A DNA stretch of 23,589 bases from Pedobacter sp. UBA5917 (GCF_002432345.1 NZ_DJDT01000190.1:1-23589), one strand, 5' to 3'; counted from the stretch's first letter, positions 15,242 to 23,568 are shown. Numbers and translations: made by a program. Notes: generated from the letters alone by a model not told the origin.

Positions 15242-16528
15242 ATGAAAACAATAAAAATATTATTAGCCTTTATGGCTTTAATCGCCGTAAAAGCCAATGC
15301 GCAAGAAATTGCGGTAAATAGTCCGACAGAAAAAGCAATTGCAGAAGCCTCTGCCAATTCTTCTTCACTGGCCATGGTCAATTATTCTAAACCTACCCAA
15401 ACAGGAGGCGATGCCGAACGTTCTAAATCTTTTAGCAAGAGTTTTAGTGTAGATAATAATGATAAGGTTAATTTAAACAACCAATACGGATCCATCACCA
15501 TAAAAACCTGGGACAGGAAGGAAGTGAAAGTTGACGTAGATATTAAAGCCTACAGCAACTCGGATAGCGACGTACAAAGGTTGATTGATGGTGTAAATAT
15601 CGATGCTACCAAAAATGGTGATGTGGTTTCGATCAGAACCAATATGGGTGATAGGAACGGGCGTTATGGCCGTAGTGTTAAAAACGGTGTAACTACCTGG
15701 AGAAGGGAAATTAAGGTAATTTATACCGTATATATGCCTGCAGTAAACCCTTTAACGGTTTCGCAACAGTATGGAAGTGTAGAAATGGGGAATTTCTCAG
15801 GTCCAACCTCTTTAAAGGTAGAATATGGAAATCTGGTTGCCGGTAATTTAAGCAACACCAACAATTACATCAATGTACAGTATGGCAAATGCGATATCCA
15901 GGATTTAAATGCTGCCGTAGTGAAACACGAATACAATGGCCCGGTAAATATTGGTGCGGTAGGTACTTTAGAACTCGATGCAGAATATGTTGCGGTAAAT
16001 ATTAATACCATTAGGAAATCGGCTGATATTAAAGTCCAATATGGAAGAGGTTTAACCATCGGTACCATCGGCGGAAACCTGCTTTTAAATTCGGAATACG
16101 CCAAAGTAAATATCAATACGGTTAAGGGCAATACAGTTGCCAAACAAGCCTATGGCGATTTAAATATAGCATGGGCAGGTAAAATTGCCGTAAATGCCGA
16201 ATATTCGAATGTTACTTTAGGTACCTTAAATGGTGATGCCAATATCAATATGGATTACAATAAACTGAGCGTAAGCGAAATTACGCCAGCCTGTAAAAAC
16301 TTTACCTTTGGTGGCGAGTATGTTAGTGTAGGTTTGGGTTTTGGTGAGCGCTACAACGGTACATTTACTGTTTCTACCTCATATGCAGGCTTTAAATACG
16401 GATCGAATGTATCATCAAGCATGGTAAGTAAGGATGATGAAACCAAAAAATATTCGGGCAAGATTGGTAGTGGCGGAGCTTCAACCGTATCTGTTAAAAC
16501 AGAATATGGTTCGGTTACCTTTAAATAA
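15242..16528 (+). CDS. Secreted repetitive beta-strand protein (DUF4097 / head-GIN-like)
   Basis: A 428-residue exported protein with a signal peptide (about 1-20, ending VKANA). From about residue 75 to the end it carries a run of some dozen imperfect repeats of about 20 residues, each opening with an acidic/Gln-Tyr step: QYGSITI, QYGSVEM, EYGNLVA, QYGKCDI, EYVAVNI, QYGRGLT, EYAKVNI, AYGDLNI, EYSNVTL, EYVSVGL and a final EYGSVTFK. This fits the beta-solenoid DUF4097/GIN-type proteins often found beside ECF sigma/anti-sigma pairs in Bacteroidota. It lies 125 nt after the anti-sigma gene and may share its transcript. It probably sits on the outside of the inner or outer membrane; function unknown. 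Confidence 0.78.
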   Translation: MKTIKILLAFMALIAVKANAQEIAVNSPTEKAIAEASANSSSLAMVNYSKPTQTGGDAERSKSFSKSFSVDNNDKVNLNNQYGSITIKTWDRKEVKVDVDIKAYSNSDSDVQRLIDGVNIDATKNGDVVSIRTNMGDRNGRYGRSVKNGVTTWRREIKVIYTVYMPAVNPLTVSQQYGSVEMGNFSGPTSLKVEYGNLVAGNLSNTNNYINVQYGKCDIQDLNAAVVKHEYNGPVNIGAVGTLELDAEYVAVNINTIRKSADIKVQYGRGLTIGTIGGNLLLNSEYAKVNINTVKGNTVAKQAYGDLNIAWAGKIAVNAEYSNVTLGTLNGDANINMDYNKLSVSEITPACKNFTFGGEYVSVGLGFGERYNGTFTVSTSYAGFKYGSNVSSSMVSKDDETKKYSGKIGSGGASTVSVKTEYGSVTFK

Positions 16529-16553
16529 GAATTTTCGAAGCCAAACAAACTAT

Positions 16554-16586
16554 AAAGTCCTGCCACATTGGTAGGACTTTTTTTAT
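16554..16586 (+). terminator. Intrinsic terminator after the beta-strand protein
   Basis: AAAGTCCTGCC (16554-16564) pairs with GGTAGGACTTT (16570-16580) around ACATT with one G-U, followed by a T-run. It lies just ahead of the next gene's ATG, so that gene needs its own promoter; the TATATTTA at 16584-16591 is a weak -7 candidate. Confidence 0.85.
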
Positions 16587-16597
16587 ATTTATGGCCG

Positions 16598-17143
16598 ATG
16601 AAAATTTACCTGATAATTCTGCTATCCCTTTTCTCTTTACCATTATTGGCACAGGATGCGCCGGTTAAATGGGCTACACAGGAAACTTTTTTCGAAGATC
16701 TGGCCGGAAAAGAACTTCCATCTTTTAAAGGGTTAACGGTTGATAAAAAAGCATTCAGCAATGCCGATTTAAAAAACCAGGTAACCGTAATTAATTTTTG
16801 GTTCGAAAAATGCCCGCCCTGCATTGCCGAAATGCCCGAGTTAAACAAATGGGTAGCCAGATATGGCGCTAAGGGTGTAAGGTTTATCGGTATTACACAC
16901 GATACGCCAGGTATTGCGAAACGTTTCCAGAAAAGGAGCGGTTATAAATATGAAATTGTATCATTAAGCAAAGAAGAGATCAGGAAATTAAACATCAATC
17001 ATGGTTTCCCATCAAATGTGCTGGTTGGCAGGGATGGAAAGATGATTTATGCCACCGCTAATATTTCGTTTTCAGATCCTTTATTTAAAACCAAATCGGT
17101 TCTTTTCGAAGAGAAGTTGAAGAGCGCGTTAGACAATAATTAG
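16598..17143 (+). CDS. TlpA-like periplasmic thioredoxin-family protein
   Basis: A 181-residue exported thiol-disulfide protein. It has a signal peptide (MKIYLIILLSLFSLPLLAQ, 1-19), then a thioredoxin fold of the TlpA/AhpC-TSA type: VTVINFWFEKCPPCIAEMPEL with the CPPC redox pair (about residues 71-74), VRFIGITHD, and the cis-Pro region HGFPSNVLVGRDGKMIY. Members reduce or oxidise cysteines in the periplasm. I start at ATG 16598 because it begins a good signal peptide; a TTG at 16568 lies inside the upstream terminator loop. It stands alone between two unlinked genes; partner unknown. Confidence 0.88.
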   Translation: MKIYLIILLSLFSLPLLAQDAPVKWATQETFFEDLAGKELPSFKGLTVDKKAFSNADLKNQVTVINFWFEKCPPCIAEMPELNKWVARYGAKGVRFIGITHDTPGIAKRFQKRSGYKYEIVSLSKEEIRKLNINHGFPSNVLVGRDGKMIYATANISFSDPLFKTKSVLFEEKLKSALDNN

Positions 17144-17259
17144 TGTACGCTAATGCCCTTAAGAACACGGGCTATGGAGAAAAGAATATGGACGACTTTT
17201 ATTTGAAATGACTATCTTAGTTTTTGAGATAAGCATTTCTTGCATCCCTAAACTACGCT

Positions 17260-17889
17260 ATGAAATCTTCAACAAGTGCAAAATTTTATGTGGCTATTGC
17301 CGCACTGATTATCTGGTTCTCCATCGGCCTTCAATTTGCGGTAAGCTTAAAACAGGCCGGTTATAATTTTCCAACAACGATTGAAGAGTTTCTTTCTTAC
17401 TTTACCGTTACCACCAATATTATTGTAGCCCTGTGCTTTACCGCACTTTGGCTTTTCAGGAATGGTGCATTGGGCAATTTCTTCGCAAGACCGGCAACGC
17501 TTACCGCCATAACGGTTTATATTGTAGTGGTTGGACTGATTTATAATACCATGCTCCGTGGTTTAATTGTACTTAATGGCTGGCCAAGGGCAGCCGACGA
17601 GTTATTACATGTGGTAAGCCCGATTATATTTCTGGTCTTTTGGATTTTCTTTGTTGATAAAACTGGCCTTAAATACAAAAGCGCAGTAATCTGGTTGATT
17701 TATCCTTTAATTTATGTGATTTTCACAGTAATAAGAGGCTATTTTATCAATCGTTATCCTTATCCATTTATTAATGTGGTGAAATTGGGTTATCCAACCG
17801 CCATTACAAATGCTGTAATTATTATTTTTATCTTCTGGCTGTTATCGCTCTTTTTTATTTTTATCGGAAAGAAAACAGCTAAAGTTTAA
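17260..17889 (+). CDS. Pr6Pr-family-like six-helix membrane protein
   Basis: A 209-residue inner-membrane protein with six hydrophobic helices (about 8-28, 45-65, 80-102, 115-132, 140-162, 180-203). FTVTTNIIVALCF, the loop around NGWPRAADELLHVVSPI, and YPYPFINVVKLGYPTAITN are typical of Pr6Pr (FAR-17a/AIG1-like) proteins. No biochemical role is established that I can name. It is convergent with the bestrophin gene: the two stop codons overlap at 17886-17889. Confidence 0.72.
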   Translation: MKSSTSAKFYVAIAALIIWFSIGLQFAVSLKQAGYNFPTTIEEFLSYFTVTTNIIVALCFTALWLFRNGALGNFFARPATLTAITVYIVVVGLIYNTMLRGLIVLNGWPRAADELLHVVSPIIFLVFWIFFVDKTGLKYKSAVIWLIYPLIYVIFTVIRGYFINRYPYPFINVVKLGYPTAITNAVIIIFIFWLLSLFFIFIGKKTAKV

Positions 17890-18776
17890 AGCACATACTC
17901 ATCATTTATCGGCTTAACAGGCTCTGGGATCTCGTCTTCCTCCAGCATCTGCAACAGGTTGATCTCTATGGTTCGGGTGATCTGGTTCAAAGGTACACCT
18001 GCCGAATTATTTTCGAAAGGATTAACCAGGCTCATTCCGTTAATCTGTGTAGATACAAATACAAAACCGATCAACCAGCCTAAAAATATGGCCGCAGGGC
18101 CGGCATCCTGACTGATAACAAGGGTGAAAGTAACCACAAACAACCAGATAAATACTTTGGTTAAGTAACTGTAGGTAGTAGGGAATATGGTGTTCTTTAT
18201 CCTTTCGCTCATGCCCATCGAATCTGAAAAACGGGTCAGCATTTCGTTGATTTCAATGAAACGAAAACCATCAATTTTATTCTCTTTTGATAACTTTTGA
18301 AGATCTCTCGCCTGTATATTTAACAGTGCATTGTGCAGATTTTTGTGTTTTTGTATTTCTTTTAAATCGGCATCAGGCAAATATTTGGTATAGATTTCAT
18401 CTACAGTGCTCCTTAAATTCGCTTTTAAGGCATATAGAAATGCAATGTGCCTGTAAACCATGCGTTTTACACTTGCTTCATCTTCATCCACATAATTGAT
18501 CAAAGCCCTTGCAAAAGACCGCGAATCGTTTACCAATGCGCCCCATACTTTGCGGGCTTCCCACCAGCGATCGTAAGCCTGGTTGTTATTAAAACCGATA
18601 AAAAAGGCAATGGCAGTACCCAAAACAGTTGGAATAATGGATGGGATAGAAAAATGATGGGCAATTAAATATTCGCGAACGAGGTATGCGGCCGTGCAGG
18701 ATGCGATCATAATTAAATCAACCTGCCATGTGTTTCTTAAAATCCTACTTAGCCTGATATTTTGTACTAAAAGCAT
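17886..18776 (-). CDS. Bestrophin-family ion channel
   Basis: A 296-residue inner-membrane protein. It has an N-terminal helix pair (VDLIMIASCTAAYLV, then SIPSIIPTVLGTAIAFFIGFNNNQAYDRWWEARKVWG, with the family signature NNQAYDRWWEAR near 63-74). A long helical cytoplasmic middle follows (VKRMVYRHIAFLYALK and onward), then two late helices (about 205-245; FIWLFVVTFTLVIS, AIFLGWLIGFVFV) and the conserved NPFENN. Bacterial bestrophins form pentameric channels; ion selectivity cannot be read here. Length is normal. Its 3' end overlaps that of the plus-strand Pr6Pr-like gene, with no terminator between them. Confidence 0.88.
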   Translation of the reverse strand: MLLVQNIRLSRILRNTWQVDLIMIASCTAAYLVREYLIAHHFSIPSIIPTVLGTAIAFFIGFNNNQAYDRWWEARKVWGALVNDSRSFARALINYVDEDEASVKRMVYRHIAFLYALKANLRSTVDEIYTKYLPDADLKEIQKHKNLHNALLNIQARDLQKLSKENKIDGFRFIEINEMLTRFSDSMGMSERIKNTIFPTTYSYLTKVFIWLFVVTFTLVISQDAGPAAIFLGWLIGFVFVSTQINGMSLVNPFENNSAGVPLNQITRTIEINLLQMLEEDEIPEPVKPINDEYVL

Positions 18777-18871
18777 ATATTTTGATTGGGAAAGAAATTC
18801 TTACGGTTGAAAATACAAAACTAAAGCCGAAATGTTTTAGAATGTAACAAATTAAATGACAGACAGTACAG

Positions 18872-18903
18872 GTTGCCGATTGCCAGCTAAATGTTTATCT
18901 TGG
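18872..18903 (+). promoter_or_regulatory. Candidate promoter of the MHS transporter gene
   Basis: TTG (18872-18874) and TATCTTGG (18896-18903) are 21 bp apart, close to the Bacteroidota -33/-7 layout with one mismatch in the -7 box. The leader would be about 15 nt to the ATG at 18925. Confidence 0.4.
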
Positions 18904-18924
18904 AGAACCAAATAAACTTTTCTT

Positions 18925-20448
18925 ATGAGCGAAACCTTACCCAAGAATAATATTTTTAAAGTTATTGGTGCCTCATCATTGGGCACACTGATAGAGTGGT
19001 ACGATTTTTACATTTTTGGAAGCCTGGCCGTCATCATTGGCCACCAGCTTTTCCCCGAAGATGCAGGCGCTTCGGCCCTGATCAATACCCTGGCGATTTT
19101 TGCGGCAGGTTTTATTGTCCGCCCTTTTGGTGCATTGGTTTTTGGCAGGCTCGGCGATCTGATCGGCAGAAAATACACTTTTTTGCTCACGCTTGTACTG
19201 ATGGGTGGTTCAACTTTTTTTATCGGGCTGATCCCTTCCTATAAAAGCATTGGTTATGCGGCACCCATTTTAGTTTTAGTGTTAAGGCTCATCCAGGGCT
19301 TGGCCCTAGGTGGCGAATATGGCGGTGCGGCAACTTATGTGGCCGAACATGCACCGAAAAATAAACGTGGCTTTTTTACGAGCTGGATCCAGACTACCGC
19401 AACCCTTGGGCTGTTTCTTTCGCTGGGAATTATCGTAATTACGAAGAATATTTTAGGGGCCGAAACCTTTGGCAATTGGGGCTGGCGGATTCCTTTTCTA
19501 CTTTCGATTGTACTGGTGGTGGTTTCTATTTATATCCGCATGAAAATGCACGAATCGCCTATGTTTTCGAAACTGAAAGCCGAAGGAAATGTATCTAAAA
19601 ACCCCTTAAAGGAAAGTTTTAACAACAAGGCAAATTTTAAAATGGTGCTGCTTGCTCTTTTTGGAGCTACCATGGGCCAGGGCGTAATCTGGTACACGGG
19701 CCAGTTTTATGCACAATCGTTTTTAGAGAATACCTGTAAACTGGATTTTAACGATTCGAGGTATATTTTACTCTGGGGAATTGCCTTTGCGACCCCATTT
19801 TTTGTAGTTTTTGGTGCCTGGAGTGATAAAGTGGGCAGAAAATGGATTATGTTGAGCGGAATGCTGCTGGGAATCCTTTTTTACCGGCCAATTTACCAGG
19901 TGTTTTTGGATGATACCGATTATACCAGAATTGAACAGACAACTGTTTTATCTTCAACGCCGGCACCCGTTACTTCGGTTTCAATTGCAGATTCGCCAGA
20001 CAGTTTAAGAACAACATCTGTTAAAATACTTTTGAAAAACGGGGCCTCTTTTAACAAAGTCCAAATAGACACTGTTTCTGCCACAAAAGGTATTTTAACG
20101 GGTAAAGAAGTAATTAAAGACAAAGTTTTACCAATGCCTGTTTTCTGGAAATTTGTGGGTTTAATTTTCTTTCAGATTTTATTGGTAACGATGGTTTATG
20201 GTCCGATTGCAGCTTTTCTTGTCGAATTATTTCCAACAAAAATCAGGTATACTTCCATGTCGTTACCGTACCACATCGGGAATGGTGTTTTTGGAGGGCT
20301 AGTTCCGTTTATTGCCACTTTGATTGCAAGTTTTTCGGGCTCTACACCTTTATCCGGCTTATGGTATCCGATAGGTATTGCAACATTAAGTTTAATTATC
20401 GGCGCCATTTATTTATCCAATAAAAGAGACGAAAACATTAACGATTAA
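18925..20448 (+). CDS. MFS transporter, metabolite:H+ symporter (MHS) family, with periplasmic insertion
   Basis: A 507-residue, about 12-helix inner-membrane transporter. MHS hallmarks are GTLIEWYDFYIFGSLA in the first helix (~16-31), the loop GRLGDLIGRKYTFL (~73-86), LRLIQGLALGGEYGGAATYVAEHAP (~122-146) and a second DKVGRK loop (~307). ProP, ShiA and related proton symporters for small metabolites have these; substrate unknown. An insertion of about 75 residues (about 324-398), between helices 9 and 10 by my count, contains no hydrophobic helix and includes VTSVSIADSPDS and SVKILLKNG. It should lie in the periplasm. The next gene begins 11 nt downstream, so they form one operon. Confidence 0.88.
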   Translation: MSETLPKNNIFKVIGASSLGTLIEWYDFYIFGSLAVIIGHQLFPEDAGASALINTLAIFAAGFIVRPFGALVFGRLGDLIGRKYTFLLTLVLMGGSTFFIGLIPSYKSIGYAAPILVLVLRLIQGLALGGEYGGAATYVAEHAPKNKRGFFTSWIQTTATLGLFLSLGIIVITKNILGAETFGNWGWRIPFLLSIVLVVVSIYIRMKMHESPMFSKLKAEGNVSKNPLKESFNNKANFKMVLLALFGATMGQGVIWYTGQFYAQSFLENTCKLDFNDSRYILLWGIAFATPFFVVFGAWSDKVGRKWIMLSGMLLGILFYRPIYQVFLDDTDYTRIEQTTVLSSTPAPVTSVSIADSPDSLRTTSVKILLKNGASFNKVQIDTVSATKGILTGKEVIKDKVLPMPVFWKFVGLIFFQILLVTMVYGPIAAFLVELFPTKIRYTSMSLPYHIGNGVFGGLVPFIATLIASFSGSTPLSGLWYPIGIATLSLIIGAIYLSNKRDENIND

Positions 20449-20459
20449 TACGAAAAAAG

Positions 20460-20711
20460 ATGAATACGTTAAAGAAATTTTTAGGATTGGTTTGGATGGT
20501 ATTAGGCCCCTTAGCCATGACTTTTCTGTTTTTACAGGCGATTGAGAAGGTTGGTTTAACGCACACCGATATCGAACGCACTAATACGATTTTACAATGG
20601 GCCATTATTCTGTTTATTTTCCTGCCGATTAGCTTAGGACTGATGATTTTCGGTTTTTATGCCTGGAAGGGAGAGTACGATCGTTTGCCGGAAAACTCGG
20701 AGGAGCTGTAG
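20460..20711 (+). CDS. Small two-helix membrane protein coupled to the MHS transporter
   Basis: An 83-residue protein with two transmembrane segments (about 8-26, VWMVLGPLAMTFLFLQAI, and 45-68, LQWAIILFIFLPISLGLMIF) joined by a short polar loop (THTDIERTN). It ends in a charged tail (WKGEYDRLPENSEEL). It starts 11 nt after the transporter stop. From memory, small proteins of this kind (possibly DUF6814) recur beside MHS transporters in Bacteroidota, suggesting an accessory subunit; I cannot confirm the family here. Confidence 0.7.
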   Translation: MNTLKKFLGLVWMVLGPLAMTFLFLQAIEKVGLTHTDIERTNTILQWAIILFIFLPISLGLMIFGFYAWKGEYDRLPENSEEL

Positions 20712-20757
20712 TGTATTTTAACTATAAAGACACAAAGTTTTTTTACAAAAAAGGCGT

Positions 20758-20865
20758 CGTCATCTCGACTGGAGCATAGCGAAGCTAAATCTATCTAGAG
20801 ATAGATTTAGCTTCGCTGAGCACTCACGTGGTTCTCGACTTCGTTGTACTCCGCTCGAAATGACG
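20758..20865. repeat. Compound palindromic element with a 19-bp perfect inverted repeat inside
   Basis: The ends are CGTCATCTCGA (20758-20768) and TCGAAATGACG (20855-20865), inverted with one mismatch. Inside, 20778-20796 and 20799-20817 are perfect 19-bp arms (core GCGAAGCTAAATCTATCT) around AG. The terminal CGTCA/TGACG matches the elements at 59-161 and 2899-2972. It lies just downstream of the small membrane protein gene. Confidence 0.7.
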
Positions 20866-20875
20866 TTATTATAAA

Positions 20876-20901
20876 GATCCTTCGACTACGCTCAGGATGA
20901 C
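20876..20901. repeat. Half-element of the same palindromic family
   Basis: GATCCTTCGA...CTCAGGATGAC with ATCCT/AGGAT arms. It looks like a partial copy lying beside 20758-20865. The phrases AATCCGTG repeated three times at about 20910-20932 are further low-complexity repeat debris. Confidence 0.45.
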
Positions 20902-20991
20902 AGACTGAATCCGTGTTAATCCGTGAATCCGTGGCTGAAATAAAATATTACCCATGGATACATAAACCAAGGTAGGTGGGTCCTGCACCAC

Positions 20992-21133
20992 GCTAACCAA
21001 TGAACGAATGGCAATTGAACTAATTGAACCCTCCTGAACCACAAAGGCACTAGGAAGTTTTCAGTTGGCAATTGGCAGTACCCAAATCTGAATCATGCTA
21101 ACCAATGAACAAATGACAAATGAACTAATGAAC
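20992..21133. repeat. Two direct copies of a GCTAACCAATGAAC repeat
   Basis: Copy one is 20992-21029 and copy two 21097-21133. Both begin GCTAACCAATGAAC and end in AACTAAT(T)GAAC, with several substitutions between. The second ends one base before the methyltransferase stop codon. No gene is seen anywhere in 20712-21134. Confidence 0.6.
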
Positions 21134-21134
21134 T

Positions 21135-22319
21135 CTACAGAACCCTTAGCAACAATCCCTTCAAATACTCTCCTTCTGGAAAAGAAATCCTAACCGGATG
21201 ATCTTCTGGTTGGCAGAACTGTTTAATGATCTGCACTTCTTTACCGGCATCGAGTGCTGCCCAGGCAATAATCTGTTTAAAAGTTTCGATGTCAACAGCT
21301 CCGGAGCAGGAGAAAGTAGCCAATAAGCCTCCTTTTTCCAGTAATAACATGCCTAAACGGTTTAAATCTTTGTAAGCCCTCGCCGCTCTATCCAATGCGG
21401 AGCGCGATGGTGCATATTTAGGTGGATCGAGTACAATTACATCAAATAACTCGCCCGAATCTTTAAAAGCACGCAATTGTTTATTCACATCCGATTGGAT
21501 TGCGGTTACTTTATTTACATCGAATTTGTTTAAAGCTACATTCTGTTTCAAGGTTTCAACAGCAAGGCCAGAACTATCAACACTGGTTACACTAGCGGCT
21601 TCATTGGCCAAACTGTTTAAGCTAAAACCACCGCTGTAACTAAAGCAGTCTAAAACTTTTTTGCCTTTGGTATAACTTGCCAAAATACTTCTATTATCGC
21701 GCTGGTCGCAATAAAACCCAGATTTCTGTCCTTCGGCAATATTGATGTTATAAATAATTCCGTTTTCCTTTACTTCCAAAAATTCCGGTGGATTTTCACC
21801 CCAAAGTAACCCATTTTCAACTGGTAAACCTTCGTGGGTACGGGCTGTGGCATCACTTTTATCGAAAATTCCTTTAGGTTTTAACTCTGTTCTTAAAATG
21901 TCGACAATTTCTGTTTTTACTTTTTCAATGCCCGAACTTAAAATCTGCAGGGAAAGAAAATCTGCATACTGATCAACGATTAAACCCGGCAGAAAATCGG
22001 CCTCGCTAAACACCAATCTACAGGTATTGGTATTTTTATCTAAAATAAACTGACGTGAGGCAATGGCCTGTTTTAAACGGTTTTGGTACCAGGCGTTGTT
22101 AATGGTCTGGGTTTCATCCCACTCCAATAAACGTACGGCAACACGCGAATTGCTGTTGAAATAACCATAAGCCAGAAATTCATTATCGAAAGCAAAAACT
22201 TTTACCACATCACCATCTTCGGGTTTTCCCTTAACTTTTTCCAATGCGCCAGAAAATACCCATGGATGTCTTTGTAATGCCGCTTTTTCTTTGCCCTTTT
22301 TTAATACGATTTCTACCAT
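21135..22319 (-). CDS. rlmI: Class I SAM-dependent rRNA methyltransferase (RlmI-like)
   Basis: A 394-residue cytoplasmic enzyme. An N-terminal PUA domain (about 1-75; LKKGKEKAALQRHPWVFSGAL) is followed by an EEHEE-like linker domain and a Rossmann methyltransferase. The SAM motif is VLDCFSYSGGFSLNSL (about 220-235), then VTSVDSSGLAVE, VIVLDPPKYAPSR (motif IV), and LLATFSCSG, whose Cys (~347) is in the expected catalytic place. E. coli RlmI makes m5C1962 in 23S rRNA and is 396 residues, nearly the same length; the exact target base here is inferred. The gene stands alone, about 100 nt downstream of the LacI-type gene on the same strand. Confidence 0.85.
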   Translation of the reverse strand: MVEIVLKKGKEKAALQRHPWVFSGALEKVKGKPEDGDVVKVFAFDNEFLAYGYFNSNSRVAVRLLEWDETQTINNAWYQNRLKQAIASRQFILDKNTNTCRLVFSEADFLPGLIVDQYADFLSLQILSSGIEKVKTEIVDILRTELKPKGIFDKSDATARTHEGLPVENGLLWGENPPEFLEVKENGIIYNINIAEGQKSGFYCDQRDNRSILASYTKGKKVLDCFSYSGGFSLNSLANEAASVTSVDSSGLAVETLKQNVALNKFDVNKVTAIQSDVNKQLRAFKDSGELFDVIVLDPPKYAPSRSALDRAARAYKDLNRLGMLLLEKGGLLATFSCSGAVDIETFKQIIAWAALDAGKEVQIIKQFCQPEDHPVRISFPEGEYLKGLLLRVL

Positions 22320-22359
22320 GGTGCAAAGGTAATAATTTGTAGGGAGTTTAGCGTAGAGC

Positions 22360-22413
22360 GGTTGGCGCCAAGCGTGGTAGATAGTTTGGAGAGGATAGCG
22401 TTAAACGCCAACC
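22360..22413. repeat. GGTTGGCG/CGCCAACC inverted repeat between rlmI and the LacI gene
   Basis: Eight-base perfect arms (22360-22367 and 22406-22413), with related AGCG-rich words between. The segment runs to within 9 bases of the LacI-type gene's stop codon. It resembles a dispersed AGCGTT/AACGCCAAC intergenic repeat of Bacteroidota. Confidence 0.45.
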
Positions 22414-22421
22414 CCCACAGC

Positions 22422-23438
22422 CTAGCGCTTAACCATTTTAACCAACTCGGTATCAAGCACCTTCGTTTCGAATTCAGTTACCGGACGTTTGGCTTCGATC
22501 ATTGAAATCAGCAGTTCGGTGGCTACCTGTCCCATTTCGAATGCCGGTTGTTTAACGGAAGTTAAGGATGGGGAAAACAGTTCGACCAGATTAGAGTTTG
22601 TAAAACCGGCAATGGCAATTTTATGCACAATTTCTGGATTCGTTTTTTTAAGGGCCATGATGCAGCCTGTGGTTAAGCGGTCGCTCGAGATAAAAATGCC
22701 ATCAGGGTTTAAAGGTAAAAGTTCTGTAACGGCCTGCTCCAATTCGGCACTGTGCATGCCTCCGTGCTGGCAATATTTAACCAGTTCGGGTTTAAATTCG
22801 ATATGATATTTGGCTAAAGCAGCTTTATAACCCTCTAATCTCTCTTTCGTTATCGAAAGATTCTCCGAATTGGTTAAATGGGCGATAGTCCGTTTTCCAG
22901 ACAAAATGAGGTGTTCGGTAGCATCAAAAGAACCTTTAAAATTATTGGCGATTACTTTATGTGTTTCAAAATCTTTAGGTACCCGATCAAAAAAAACAAT
23001 CGGCAAACCTTTGGCATATAAGTTCCGCAGGTAATCGATATCCTGTGTTTCAGACGAAAGTGCAATCAAAAGGCCATCAATAGAGCGGGAGGCAAGATGC
23101 TCTACGTTCAGTTTTTCCTGCTTATAAGATTCGTGGCTTTGAGAAATGATAACATGGTAATCTTTATCATAAGCAATTGATTCAATGCCATTTATAACCT
23201 GCGAAAAGAAGTTATTGGCAATCTCGCTTACTATGATTCCGATAGAATAACTGCGGCGTTCTTTCAAACTACGGGCGATGGGATTTGCACGGTAATTTAC
23301 CTTTTCGGCATAGGCCAGAACCAGCTTTTTTGTTTCCTCGCTAATTTCGTAACGGTCTCTTAAAGCCCTCGAAACCGTAGAAGTGGAAAGCCCCAATGCT
23401 TTAGCAATATCCTTTATGGTAGATGTTTCAAATCTCAT
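22422..23438 (-). CDS. LacI-family transcriptional regulator
   Basis: A 338-residue repressor or activator. The N-terminal helix-turn-helix is TIKDIAKALGLSTSTVSRALRD (about 7-28), with the hinge segment VNYRANPIARSLKERRS (~47-63). A periplasmic-binding-protein-like core follows: SIGIIVSEIANNFFSQVINGIE, DGLLIALSSE, IVFFDRVP, DGIFISSDRLTTGCIMAL and SLTSVKQPAFEMGQVATELL. Such proteins bind a palindromic operator and respond to a sugar or similar ligand. The ligand is not evident, and the genes it would control probably lie beyond the right edge. It is transcribed leftwards, away from the unsequenced flank. Confidence 0.92.
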   Translation of the reverse strand: MRFETSTIKDIAKALGLSTSTVSRALRDRYEISEETKKLVLAYAEKVNYRANPIARSLKERRSYSIGIIVSEIANNFFSQVINGIESIAYDKDYHVIISQSHESYKQEKLNVEHLASRSIDGLLIALSSETQDIDYLRNLYAKGLPIVFFDRVPKDFETHKVIANNFKGSFDATEHLILSGKRTIAHLTNSENLSITKERLEGYKAALAKYHIEFKPELVKYCQHGGMHSAELEQAVTELLPLNPDGIFISSDRLTTGCIMALKKTNPEIVHKIAIAGFTNSNLVELFSPSLTSVKQPAFEMGQVATELLISMIEAKRPVTEFETKVLDTELVKMVKR

Positions 23439-23568
23439 TTTCGTAGTGGGTACAAGTTACGAAAAAATATCGCTCAAGAGACTATATCACTTAGTAAAGA
23501 GTTTTTAATCACTACTTGTCCCAATTGTCGAATATCGTGTGAATACAAATTATTTTTTTTCCGCTCTT

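Noticed and set aside
16568..16597. TTG-initiated N-terminal extension of the TlpA-like protein
   Set aside because: It lies within the terminator hairpin of the preceding gene and would place ten residues before a good signal peptide starting at ATG 16598.
20712..21134. A hidden small gene in the 420-bp gap
   Set aside because: Only palindromic and direct repeats were found; no ORF with a plausible start or composition.
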